DNA of 64,000 nucleotides from BOG-908 sp963848205 (GTDB taxonomy: Bacteria; Pseudomonadota; Alphaproteobacteria; Acetobacterales; Acetobacteraceae): the NCBI GenBank assembly GCA_963848205.1, contig CAWKCV010000006.1, positions 1 through 64,000 of the forward strand, given 5' to 3'. A model generated the notes under the pieces. It was not told the origin of the DNA and made no database searches. It was given only the letters and a program-made list of their open reading frames with translations. Position numbers and translations under genes: made by a program. Below, piece by piece: positions 37,814 through 45,899 of this stretch; position 1 is the stretch's first letter; every line of letters starts with the position of its first letter.

Positions 37814-38950
37814 TCAGACCGCCTCGAGCACGGTCGCGATACCTTGGCCGCCACCGATGCATTGGGTCGCAATCGCGTATTTACCTCCCTCACGCTTCAG
37901 CAAGGACGCTGCTTTACCGACTATGCGCGCGCCGGTTGCGCCGAGCGGATGGCCGAGTGCGATGGCGCCGCCATCGAGGTTCACCGTCTCCGGGCGAAAC
38001 CCGATCTCTTTCATGCTGGCGATAGCCTGACTGGAAAAAGCCTCGTTTAACTCGACAACGTCCATATCCTTCGCCTGAAGGCCCGCACGTTCCAACGCCT
38101 TGCGTGATGCGCGCACAGGACCAATGCCCATGATGTCCGGCTCACATCCGGATACGGCAATACTGCGTATGCGTGCCAGGATCGGCAAATTGTGAGAGTT
38201 CGCGTAATCTTCCGAACAAACGAGCACGGCACTCGCACCATCGGTCAGCGGCGAAGATGTGCCGGCTGTTACGGTGCCTTCCTGATCGAAAGCTAGCTTC
38301 AAGCCAGCAAGCGCCTCTTTCGTCGTGCCGGCCCGAATGCAGCCATCCTGATCGACGGTGCCCGCTTTGGTCACAATCGGCACGATCTCGTCGGCGAATT
38401 TGCCCGCCGCCTGCGCCTCATGTGCCTTCCTATGGCTCGCGACGGCGAAATCTTCCTGCTGGTCGCGGGTGATTTGCCATTTGCGCGCCACGTTCTCCGC
38501 CGTCTCGCCCATGCCCATGTAGGCACCGGGACTTTTTTCGGCCAATACCGTGTTGAAGAGCGGATTATAGCCACCCATTGGAACGCGGCTCATGCTTTCG
38601 ATGCCGGCGGCGATGAATACCTCGCCGGCGCCCATCTGTATCTGCCCGGCTGCTATGTGGACGCTGCTCATGGAGCTGCCACAGAACCGATTGACAGTCA
38701 TGCCGCCCACATTGAGCGGCAGATCAGCCAGCAATCCAATCAGCCTGGCAACGTTCATTCCCTGCTCGCCTTCGGGAAAAGCCGAACCAACGACGATGTC
38801 CTCGATATCCTCAGGATTGACACCGGTTTTGGCGATCAGGCCACGAATGACGGCTGCAGCCATGTCGTCGGCTCGAACACGTGCCAGCGCGCCTTTCTTC
38901 GCCAATGTGAAAGGAGAGCGGGCATATCCGGCGATGACGACATTGACCAT
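37814..38950 (-). CDS. fadA: Acetyl-CoA C-acyltransferase (3-ketoacyl-CoA thiolase)
   Basis: 378-residue thiolase. The nucleophilic Cys is in VNRFCGSSMSSVHIA; the second Cys and His sites are in AIATQCIGGGQG and GAIALGHPLGATGAR; NEAFSSQA is also present. It cleaves 3-ketoacyl-CoA to acetyl-CoA and a shortened acyl-CoA. The gene is followed after three bases by the dehydrogenase/hydratase gene, giving a compact beta-oxidation operon behind the MerR regulator. Confidence 0.94.
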   Translation of the reverse strand: MVNVVIAGYARSPFTLAKKGALARVRADDMAAAVIRGLIAKTGVNPEDIEDIVVGSAFPEGEQGMNVARLIGLLADLPLNVGGMTVNRFCGSSMSSVHIAAGQIQMGAGEVFIAAGIESMSRVPMGGYNPLFNTVLAEKSPGAYMGMGETAENVARKWQITRDQQEDFAVASHRKAHEAQAAGKFADEIVPIVTKAGTVDQDGCIRAGTTKEALAGLKLAFDQEGTVTAGTSSPLTDGASAVLVCSEDYANSHNLPILARIRSIAVSGCEPDIMGIGPVRASRKALERAGLQAKDMDVVELNEAFSSQAIASMKEIGFRPETVNLDGGAIALGHPLGATGARIVGKAASLLKREGGKYAIATQCIGGGQGIATVLEAV

Positions 38951-38989
38951 GATTGGTTCCTCTTTTTCGTTGATTGGCGCCCGACTCGA

Positions 38990-39421
38990 TCAGGCGATGG
39001 CTTTCTTGCGTGCGGAAAGCTGTTCGGCGGCAGTATCGGCCTGCCGCTGCACATCCTCCAGCTCCTCGATCGTCTGCTGCAGCGCTTGCAGTTGTTCACG
39101 CAATGAGGCGAGTCGTTTGGCGACGCCCGTGCGCAGCAAGCGAAGCTGTTCAGCCTGCGTATGGTCGACCGAGTACAAATCCAGGTAGTCTTTTATCTCG
39201 CGAAGAGAAAAGCCAAGCCGCTTGCCGCGCAATATCAGGATCATGCGCGCGCGGTCGCGACCGGTATACACGCGTGTGCTGCCGGCGCGCTGCGGAGCGA
39301 TCAGTCCCTTGTCTTCATAAAAGCGGATCGTGCGCGCGGTGATGCCAAGGTCACAGGCGAGTTGCGTCACCGTGCGGAATGCATCGGAGCCGGCTCGGGT
39401 TGTTGCATCGGGACGGGCCAC
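38990..39421 (-). CDS. MerR-family regulator of the beta-oxidation operon
   Basis: 143 residues. The N-terminal winged helix carries TVTQLACDLGITARTIRFYEDKGL and RVYTGRDRARM; a dimerisation coiled coil (about 85-130) follows. The KRLGFSLREIKDYLDLY block and the lack of conserved effector Cys resemble LiuR-type MerR proteins that govern acyl-CoA catabolism. It is the first gene of the operon, 39 bases ahead of fadA, and a 25-base dyad (39440-39464) lies just upstream, so autoregulation is likely. Confidence 0.88.
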   Translation of the reverse strand: MARPDATTRAGSDAFRTVTQLACDLGITARTIRFYEDKGLIAPQRAGSTRVYTGRDRARMILILRGKRLGFSLREIKDYLDLYSVDHTQAEQLRLLRTGVAKRLASLREQLQALQQTIEELEDVQRQADTAAEQLSARKKAIA

Positions 39422-39439
39422 TAGCTTCCCTATACGTCA

Positions 39440-39464
39440 GGTTGCTTCCCCTGATATAGCAACC
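39440..39464. promoter_or_regulatory. Dyad upstream of merR, candidate operator
   Basis: Perfect seven-base inverted repeat GGTTGCT-N11-AGCAACC, 19-43 bases before the merR start codon. A second, imperfect dyad (CTATA-CGTCAGG against CCTGA-TATAG) overlaps it. MerR proteins typically bind dyads between the -35 and -10 elements; I cannot place these elements with certainty. Confidence 0.5.
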
Positions 39465-39531
39465 GTGCAAGTTGTTGCAAGCAGCGCGAAACCCATTTCG
39501 AACCGAGCCGATCAGCCGAGCAGGTCCGCGC

Positions 39532-39942
39532 TCATTTGGCAGCCCTGGCGGCCGTCATCCGGTCGCGTTCCTTGTGCATGGCCAGCTGAAACGCGATCGA
39601 TGAGTCAGCCAAGTCCTTGCACAACCCGGAGATCGTGGTGCCCTCGCGCGTCGCCCAGACCGCGATGGTGATCTGTTCGGCATCGGGCACCACGGAGAAC
39701 CCCTGCCGGCCAAGTTCCTGTGCATGCACGGTCGAAAGGCTTGGCGCCGGGGCACTGGCGAAGGCTTCGCGCTCAGCGGCCACGGCTGCTTCGCTCGCCT
39801 GCCCGTGATCGCGGCAATATTCCATGATACCGAGCTGGTTCGCGGCGACCTGGCTCAATTTAGCCGCCGGACTGAGCTGCGCCTGCGCCAGGCAGGGCAA
39901 GATCGTGAGCAATACGGCGATGAAAGCCAGGCGAGGCGGCAT
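39532..39942 (-). CDS. Small secreted protein of unknown function
   Basis: 136 residues with a clear signal peptide (cleavage likely after AQA at about residue 21). The mature part is helical, with two Cys (in IMEYCRDHG and ISGLCKDL) that could form a disulfide in the periplasm. It lies 16 bases after fadD on the same strand. I do not recognise the family; I recall similar short exported proteins in other alphaproteobacteria without known roles. Confidence 0.65.
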   Translation of the reverse strand: MPPRLAFIAVLLTILPCLAQAQLSPAAKLSQVAANQLGIMEYCRDHGQASEAAVAAEREAFASAPAPSLSTVHAQELGRQGFSVVPDAEQITIAVWATREGTTISGLCKDLADSSIAFQLAMHKERDRMTAARAAK

Positions 39943-39958
39943 GGGCAGCTCCTTGCAG

Positions 39959-41575
39959 TCAGGCGGCGGCGCGGGCAGCTTCCTCGGCCACCAGCTCTTT
40001 CTTCGAGAGTTTGCCGATCATCGTCTTCGGCAATTCAGCTCGTATCTCCACATGCTTCGGCAACTCGATCTTGCTGACATAATCGGCCATAAACGCGCGC
40101 AGCTCGTCCGGCGTGGCGGTGTGTCCGTCTTTCAGCGTCACGAAGGCTTTCGGCGCCTGGCCGCGATACTTGTCCGCAATGCCGATCACCACCGCATCCT
40201 TGACCGCCTCGTGGTGATACAGCGCTTCTTCCAGCACGCGCGGATAGACGTTGTAGCCACCGCAGATGATGACATCCTTGATCCGGTCGACAAGGAACAG
40301 ATATCCATCCTCGTCGAGATAGCCGACATCGCCGGTGCGCAATGCGCCATCGATCATCACGCGCGCTGTCTCGTCGGGGCGATTCCAATATCCACGCATG
40401 ACTTGCGGTCCGCGGATACAAATCTCCCCGCGCTCGCCCTGCGGCAGAACCCGCCCGGGGTCATCCACCGCGCGTATCTCGATCGTGGTTCCGCTCACGG
40501 GCAAGCCGATCGAGCCTTCCTTGTAGGCGCGGCCAGGCGGGGTGAAGCTCACCACCGGGGAAGTCTCCGACAGACCATACCCTTCCATCAGCCAGCAGCC
40601 CGTCAGCTCCATGAACCGCGTACGCACTTCGGTCGGCAGCGGAGCGCCACCAGACATGCACATTTCGATCGAGGAGAGATCGACCTTCAGCCTGGAAGCG
40701 GCCTCCACCAATGCCGAGTAGATGGTCGGCACGGCGGGAAAAATCGTCGGCTTCTCACGGCCGATCATCGCCAGCACCTGGTCCAGATCGAAACGCGGCA
40801 GCAGGATCATCTCGGCCGCCGTCTGCACGCCGACGATCATGACCGACGTTAGTGCAAACACATGAAACAGCGGAAGAACGCCAACGACCCTGTCCTTCCC
40901 GTAAGGGCGCTGCCCCAAACCCAGCCAGCTCTGCATGGCGTTACATGTCAGGTTGGCGTGGCTGAGTTCGGCGCCTTTCGGCACGCCGGTCGTGCCGCCC
41001 GTGTACTGCAGGACCGCCGCGCTCTGCGGGTCGATATGGACAATGTCGGGCGGCGCATTGCTGCGCAGCAAGCTTCGCTCGCGCAATGTCGTGCCATTCT
41101 CCGTCACGGAGGCGATGTCGGCGCTCTTGGCAATGCGGAATGCCTGCCCCTTCAGCCAGGGTAGCGCTTCGGCCATCGAACAGACGACGATCTTGCGCAG
41201 GCCAGTTCGTGCTGCGGCTGCGGCCACTTTCGGATAGACGAGCTTGAGGTCGATGGTCACCATCACCTCGGTCCCGGAATCGGTGATCTGGTGGGTCAGT
41301 TCGCGTTCGACGTAGAGCGGATTGTAATTCACCACCACGCCGCCGGCCCGCAGGACGGCGAAGAAGTAGATGACGGAATAAGGCGTATTCGGCAGGCAGA
41401 GCCCCACGCGAGTGCCTGGAACGACGCCGATGTCCTGCAGCCCGCGCGTGGCCCGCGCCACAGCCTTACCCAGGGTCCGGTATGTCCAGCGGCGGCCCAT
41501 GAAGCAGATGGCGGAGCTCGCCGGAAAGTCGCGGACCGAATCATCGAGCAGCGTGTGAAGCGGGCGCGGCGTCAT
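39959..41575 (-). CDS. fadD: Long-chain fatty acid--CoA ligase
   Basis: 538-residue member of the ANL adenylating superfamily that activates fatty acids with ATP and CoA. The AMP-binding motif YTGGTTGVPKGAELSH, the A5 block LMEGYGLSETSPVVS, LRTGDVGYLDEDGYLFLVDR and the C-terminal lysine region LPKTMIGKLSKKELV are all present. Length is normal. It starts 13 bases after the ferredoxin stop and feeds the beta-oxidation operon that follows on the same strand. Confidence 0.94.
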   Translation of the reverse strand: MTPRPLHTLLDDSVRDFPASSAICFMGRRWTYRTLGKAVARATRGLQDIGVVPGTRVGLCLPNTPYSVIYFFAVLRAGGVVVNYNPLYVERELTHQITDSGTEVMVTIDLKLVYPKVAAAAARTGLRKIVVCSMAEALPWLKGQAFRIAKSADIASVTENGTTLRERSLLRSNAPPDIVHIDPQSAAVLQYTGGTTGVPKGAELSHANLTCNAMQSWLGLGQRPYGKDRVVGVLPLFHVFALTSVMIVGVQTAAEMILLPRFDLDQVLAMIGREKPTIFPAVPTIYSALVEAASRLKVDLSSIEMCMSGGAPLPTEVRTRFMELTGCWLMEGYGLSETSPVVSFTPPGRAYKEGSIGLPVSGTTIEIRAVDDPGRVLPQGERGEICIRGPQVMRGYWNRPDETARVMIDGALRTGDVGYLDEDGYLFLVDRIKDVIICGGYNVYPRVLEEALYHHEAVKDAVVIGIADKYRGQAPKAFVTLKDGHTATPDELRAFMADYVSKIELPKHVEIRAELPKTMIGKLSKKELVAEEAARAAA

Positions 41576-41588
41576 GCTCGTCGGCCGC

Positions 41589-41918
41589 TCACCCTTGTTG
41601 GTTGCGCGTGCCGGCGGGGAGCCTGACGGTCAGCCCGTCCAGCTCCGGCGTCATGACGATCTGACAGCCAAGCCGGCTCGTAGCTTGCAAGCCGAATGCC
41701 AGGTCGAGCATATCCTCCTCATCCTCGGTCGCCTTGGAAAGGCGCGGATACCAGGCCGGGTCGACGATCACATGGCAGGTGGAGCAGGCCAGCGAGCCTT
41801 CACAGGCGCCTTCGACATCGATGTTGTGCTTGTGCGCCACTTCCAGCACCGACAACCCAAGCGGCGCGTCCACCTCGCGCGGGCTGCCGTTACGTTCTAC
41901 GAAAATCATCTTGGGCAT
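41589..41918 (-). CDS. fdx: [2Fe-2S] ferredoxin, adrenodoxin/ISC type
   Basis: 109 residues. Cluster ligands are CEGSLACSTCHVIV (C-x5-C-x2-C) and the distal Cys in SRLGCQIVM. The acidic YPRLSKATEDEEDMLDLA loop is the usual partner-binding helix. The start at 41918 (MPKMIFVERNG) fits homologues. It follows two cysteine desulfurase genes by 13 bases and so probably serves iron-sulfur cluster assembly as an electron donor. Confidence 0.94.
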   Translation of the reverse strand: MPKMIFVERNGSPREVDAPLGLSVLEVAHKHNIDVEGACEGSLACSTCHVIVDPAWYPRLSKATEDEEDMLDLAFGLQATSRLGCQIVMTPELDGLTVRLPAGTRNQQG

Positions 41919-41931
41919 TGCGCGCGTGGCC

Positions 41932-43098
41932 TTAAGCGGTTGCATCCTGGAAGCCCACCTGTCCGGCAACCCGTGCGTAGGCACGGATCAGCCTCTGTGC
42001 GGCCGTTTCGATCTCTTCTGCGGACGTAAATCGTCCCACACCTATACGCAAGCTGGCTGCCGCTTGCGCACGCGTCAGGCCCATCGCGGTCAGCACATGG
42101 CTTGGCGCCACGTCCGACGAGGTGCAGGCGGACCCGGTGGAAATGCACAGGCCGTCCGCGGCGTCGATCACCTCAAGCGCGGAGCCGCCCGGCAGACGCA
42201 AGCTTAAATTACCAGCGATCCGGGGGGCGGACGCGTTGTTGTGCTGCAGCCCGCCGATGGCGCTCGAAAGTCGCGCGCCCAGCGCATCGCGCAACGCCCC
42301 GATCCGGGCAGCGTCCTCGTACAGCCGCTCGCGCGCCAACCGTGCCGCCTCGCCGAAGCCCACCGCGAGTGGCGCGGGCACCGTGCCTGCCCGCAGCCCA
42401 CGCTCCTGGCTGCCGCCCGAAAATAACGGCGCCAGTCGCACGCGGGGGCGTCGCTGCACATAGAGCGCGCCAATCCCTTTCGGCCCGTAGATCTTGTGCG
42501 CGCTGAGCGACGCCAGATGCAGCCCCATCGCGCCGACGTCCACTGGGATACGACCGGCGGCCTGAGCCAGGTCGGAGTGCATCAGCGCTCCCGCCGCACG
42601 GGCAAGCGCGGCGATGCGCGCGATGTCCTGGATGATCCCCGTCTCGTTGTTGACCGCCATGACGCTGACCAGCAGCGTCGGCGTGCGCAGCGCGTCGGCC
42701 AGCACGTCCATGTCGAGCAAACCGCTCGGCTGGACGGGCAGAACGACCGGCTCGAAACCCTCGTTGCCGAGATCGGTAACCGTCTGCAGCACGCATTTAT
42801 GTTCGGTGGCCAGGGTTATGATCCGCCGCCGGCCGGCCGAACCGGCCTGCCGCGCCGCCCCTTTGATGGCGAGGTTGTTTGACTCCGTCGCGCCCGACGT
42901 GAGCACGATTTCGCGCGGCTCGGCACTTATGAGGGCCGCAATATGCGAACGCGCCTGATCCACAGCAGCCGCAGCCTCCCGGCCGGCCGCGTGTTCCACG
43001 CTATGCGGATTGCCGACATGCTCGGTGAACCAAGGCCACATGGCGCGCGCCACCGCCGGATCGCATTGTGTGCTGGCCTGATTGTCCAGATAGATCAT
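41932..43098 (-). CDS. Cysteine desulfurase (IscS/NifS family), first of a pair by position
   Basis: 388-residue PLP enzyme that takes sulfur from cysteine. MIYLDNQASTQCDP is the normal start (ATG at 43098). The PLP lysine is in SLSAHKIYGPKGIG, the persulfide Cys is in ISTGSACTSSDV, and His in ATEHKC contacts PLP. Its ATG overlaps the stop of the second desulfurase by four bases. N-terminal and loop features make it the more IscS-like of the two. Ferredoxin follows. Confidence 0.92.
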   Translation of the reverse strand: MIYLDNQASTQCDPAVARAMWPWFTEHVGNPHSVEHAAGREAAAAVDQARSHIAALISAEPREIVLTSGATESNNLAIKGAARQAGSAGRRRIITLATEHKCVLQTVTDLGNEGFEPVVLPVQPSGLLDMDVLADALRTPTLLVSVMAVNNETGIIQDIARIAALARAAGALMHSDLAQAAGRIPVDVGAMGLHLASLSAHKIYGPKGIGALYVQRRPRVRLAPLFSGGSQERGLRAGTVPAPLAVGFGEAARLARERLYEDAARIGALRDALGARLSSAIGGLQHNNASAPRIAGNLSLRLPGGSALEVIDAADGLCISTGSACTSSDVAPSHVLTAMGLTRAQAAASLRIGVGRFTSAEEIETAAQRLIRAYARVAGQVGFQDATA

Positions 43099-44189
43099 GC
43101 CCGCCCCACACGCTTGGCCAGGTTGGCATAGGCCGCCGCGAACGCCTCGACATCCGCCTCGGTCGCGTTCCAGGGCAGCGACACGCGAATGGCGCACGCT
43201 GAAAGCTCGCCCAGGCCCATGGCTTGCAGCACATGGCTGGCCGCCACCTTCCCCGAACTGCAAGCCGCGCCGGCGGAGACCGCGATCCCGGCGAGGTCGA
43301 GTGCGATGACCTGCATGTCGGCGCGTTGGCCGGGCAGCGCGAGGCAGGTCGTGTTGGGGAGGCGGGGCCCGCCACCGCATACGATTGCACCGCGCACCAC
43401 GGCTTCCGCCTCCAGCCGGTCACGCAATCGGGTCACAGACTGCGAACCTGACGCAGCGGCGAGAGCGGCCGCGCCGAAGCCTGCGATGGCCGGCAGATTC
43501 TGCGTGCCGCCTCGCCGCCCGCGCTCCTGTCCGCCCCCGACAATCGACGGGCGCACATCCAGTCCGGCACGCAGCACCAACGCGCCAACGCCCTTCGGCC
43601 CGCCGATCTTATGCCCGGATACGGCGACGCTATCCGCTCCGAGCGACGCCATGGTGAAGGCGATACGGCCGAATGCCTGCGCTGCGTCGACGTGCAGGAG
43701 CGCTCCATGGGCATGGCAAATGGCGGCCGCTTCAGCGACGGGATGAATGACGCCCGTCTCGTTATTGGCCAACATCAGGCATACCAATGTTGGACCTGCG
43801 GCAACGAAAGCCTGCAACCGGGCCAGATCGGGACCGCCGTCCGCGTCGACTGGCAGCACCAATGCATCGGGCGCCGCCTTCCGCACACAGTCGTGTTCGG
43901 TCGCGCCAATGACGACCTGGCGGTACGGGCCAAGGCCGGTCATCGCCAAACCGCAGGCTTCAGTGGCTCCAGACGTGAACACGATTTCGCTAGGCAAGGC
44001 CCCCAGGCATTCAGCGATTTCGGCCCGCGCCGCTTCCAGCGCACGCCGCGCCTCACGTCCCGCCGCGTGGATGGAAGAAGGGTTGCCGACCAAATCCAAC
44101 GCCGACAGCACGGCTTCGCGTGCCTGCGGTCGTAATGGCTCGGTTGCGTTGGCGTCGAGGTAGGTTCGCCGAGGTGCGCCAGCATGCAT
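43095..44189 (-). CDS. Cysteine desulfurase-like protein (NifS family), second of a pair
   Basis: 364 residues, about 30% like its neighbour by eye. The start TYLDANATEPLRP is the family N-terminus; the PLP lysine is in VSGHKIGGPKGVG and the catalytic Cys in SAGAACSSGKVAASHV. I place the start at 44189; an ATG at 44198 (MGGMHAG) is also possible. It is the promoter-proximal gene of desulfurase-desulfurase-ferredoxin and is divergent from the small hydrolase gene. Confidence 0.9.
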   Translation of the reverse strand: MHAGAPRRTYLDANATEPLRPQAREAVLSALDLVGNPSSIHAAGREARRALEAARAEIAECLGALPSEIVFTSGATEACGLAMTGLGPYRQVVIGATEHDCVRKAAPDALVLPVDADGGPDLARLQAFVAAGPTLVCLMLANNETGVIHPVAEAAAICHAHGALLHVDAAQAFGRIAFTMASLGADSVAVSGHKIGGPKGVGALVLRAGLDVRPSIVGGGQERGRRGGTQNLPAIAGFGAAALAAASGSQSVTRLRDRLEAEAVVRGAIVCGGGPRLPNTTCLALPGQRADMQVIALDLAGIAVSAGAACSSGKVAASHVLQAMGLGELSACAIRVSLPWNATEADVEAFAAAYANLAKRVGRA

Positions 44190-44442
44190 CCCTCCCATGT
44201 GGACCGCGGACCTCAAAACATGAAGGGCGGCACCGATTTCAGTGTTAACTGCGGCCCGCCTCAGCCTATATTTGTGACTGGCCGATGACTGGCCCCGACC
44301 AAGCGCTTGGCGAGCTTCGCCCGGCGCCGTCCATTGTCGCATCTAGTCCATCGCGTGCGAGGCAGGGCCCGCGTGGAGCATCCACCCCGTATTGAGGTTG
44401 TCGCCCTGCCCTGGCGATAGCCGCTGGAAGAACGAAGAAACT

Positions 44443-45108
44443 ATGCCCGAGGTGATGTTCGCCGGCCCTGACGGGCGCCTGGAGGGTCGCTACCACCACA
44501 GCAAGGAAACCGGCGCTCCGCTCGCGCTGATCATGCATCCGCACCCGCTCCACGGCGGCACGATGAACAACCGCATCACCTACACGATGTATCAGAGCTT
44601 CCAGAAGCTCGGCTTCAGCGTGATGCGCTTCAACTTCCGTGGCGTTGGCCGCAGCCAGGGCCGCTATGACGGCGGCATCGGCGAAATCGGCGACGCAGCC
44701 GCGGCGCTGGACTGGATGCAGATGGTCAACCCGAGCCATGGCGGGCTGTGGATTGCCGGCTATTCGTTCGGCGCCTTCGTGGGCATGCAGTTATTGATGC
44801 GCCGGCCGGAAGTATCCGGCTGGATTTCCGTCGCCCCGCCGGCCAGCCACTACGATTTCGGCTTCCTGGCCCCCTGCCCCTGCGGCGGATTGCTGGTGCA
44901 TGGCGATTCCGACGAGCTGGTGCCAGAGCCTGCCGTCCGCAAATTGGTCGACAAGTTGAATACCCAGAAGAACGTGACCGTGGACTACCGGATATTCGCC
45001 GGTGCCGACCATGTATTTGCCCATCATGCAGAGCAGGTAGGCGAAGCGACCGAGGATTATGTAAAGAAGGTGCAGGCGCGGAAGACGATGGCGCTGGCCG
45101 CGGATTGA
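44443..45108 (+). CDS. Alpha/beta hydrolase, dienelactone-hydrolase-like
   Basis: 221 residues. LIMHPHPLHGGTMNN near the start is the oxyanion region, IAGYSFGAFVGM holds the nucleophile Ser, HGDSDELVP gives the Asp and GADHVFAHH the His, so the catalytic triad is complete. Similar proteins are widespread in alphaproteobacteria, often next to cysteine desulfurase genes; the substrate is unknown. The ATG at 44443 is preferred over an upstream in-frame TTG because MPEVMFAGPDGRLEG matches homologues. Confidence 0.85.
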   Translation: MPEVMFAGPDGRLEGRYHHSKETGAPLALIMHPHPLHGGTMNNRITYTMYQSFQKLGFSVMRFNFRGVGRSQGRYDGGIGEIGDAAAALDWMQMVNPSHGGLWIAGYSFGAFVGMQLLMRRPEVSGWISVAPPASHYDFGFLAPCPCGGLLVHGDSDELVPEPAVRKLVDKLNTQKNVTVDYRIFAGADHVFAHHAEQVGEATEDYVKKVQARKTMALAAD

Positions 45109-45148
45109 ACTCGCCGCCCACTTACTGACCGCAGAGCCGGAGTTTTCT

Positions 45149-45171
45149 GGTCCTTTCTCCAAAAAAGGACC
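45149..45171. terminator. Bidirectional hairpin between convergent genes (repeat-family member)
   Basis: Stem GGTCCTTT / AAAGGACC-type with a short loop, between the hydrolase stop (45108) and the flavodoxin-like stop (45194). T-runs on both strands suit termination from either side. Sequence fits the dispersed intergenic family. Confidence 0.6.
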
Positions 45172-45193
45172 TTCGACCCCTACTTCGCATGCC

Positions 45194-45751
45194 CTACTTT
45201 ACATGTTCGGCAACCCGCCGCCCAAGAAGCCGCGCAGTCTCCAGATCCCCGGGTAGCGGCCCTTCCTCAGGCGAACTGTCGGACGGCGACTGAGCCAGGG
45301 CGCCGCCGGACCCGCCGAGCCAGTTCGGGTCGTTGCGGGTCGAGGCTTTCTGATTGGCCGGCAGCATGCCGGTGCCGATCCACAGCATGCCATGCTGCAT
45401 CGCCAGCGTGACCAAGTAGGCAATTGTACTGCCTTTATCACCATTGATGGAGGCGGAGTTGGTGAACCCGGCCGCCAGCTTGTCCTTCCAGGCGAGCTGA
45501 AACCAGGGCTTGCTGCTGGCATCCGCAAATTTTTTGAACTGCCAGGCCGGGCCGCCCATGTAGGTGGGCGAGCCGAATATCATGCCCCCGGCGGAAAGCA
45601 GCGTGTCCCAACCGCCATCGGGCAGATTGCCGTCCTCGTCGATGCGCAAAACCACGGCCTCGGCCACCTCGTTCACACCCGCAGCGACGGCTTCGGCCTG
45701 CTTGGCCGTGTGTCCGTATCCGCTGAAATAGACGACAGCGACCTTTGCCAT
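45194..45751 (-). CDS. Flavodoxin-family / NAD(P)H:quinone oxidoreductase-like protein
   Basis: 185 residues with a flavodoxin fold. The phosphate-binding loop VVYFSGYGHTAKQAEAVAAG is at residues 6-25, and SAGGMIFGSPTYMGGPAWQFKKF is the isoalloxazine-side loop typical of WrbA relatives. It probably binds FMN and reduces quinones. Alone on its strand, convergent with the hydrolase gene and divergent from the M13 peptidase gene. Confidence 0.87.
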   Translation of the reverse strand: MAKVAVVYFSGYGHTAKQAEAVAAGVNEVAEAVVLRIDEDGNLPDGGWDTLLSAGGMIFGSPTYMGGPAWQFKKFADASSKPWFQLAWKDKLAAGFTNSASINGDKGSTIAYLVTLAMQHGMLWIGTGMLPANQKASTRNDPNWLGGSGGALAQSPSDSSPEEGPLPGDLETARLLGRRVAEHVK

Positions 45752-45899
45752 GCCCTGTTCCCTCTCGTGTAACGGCGATCCGGTGTAAGCGGGGCGGCGG
45801 GCAATAGCCAGACCGACGAGGCATGAAAAGCAGAGTCGATTGACAGGCCAGCGCTGCTCGGCCCCCTATGCGGCTTCAACATCTGAGAGTCTCTCATCC

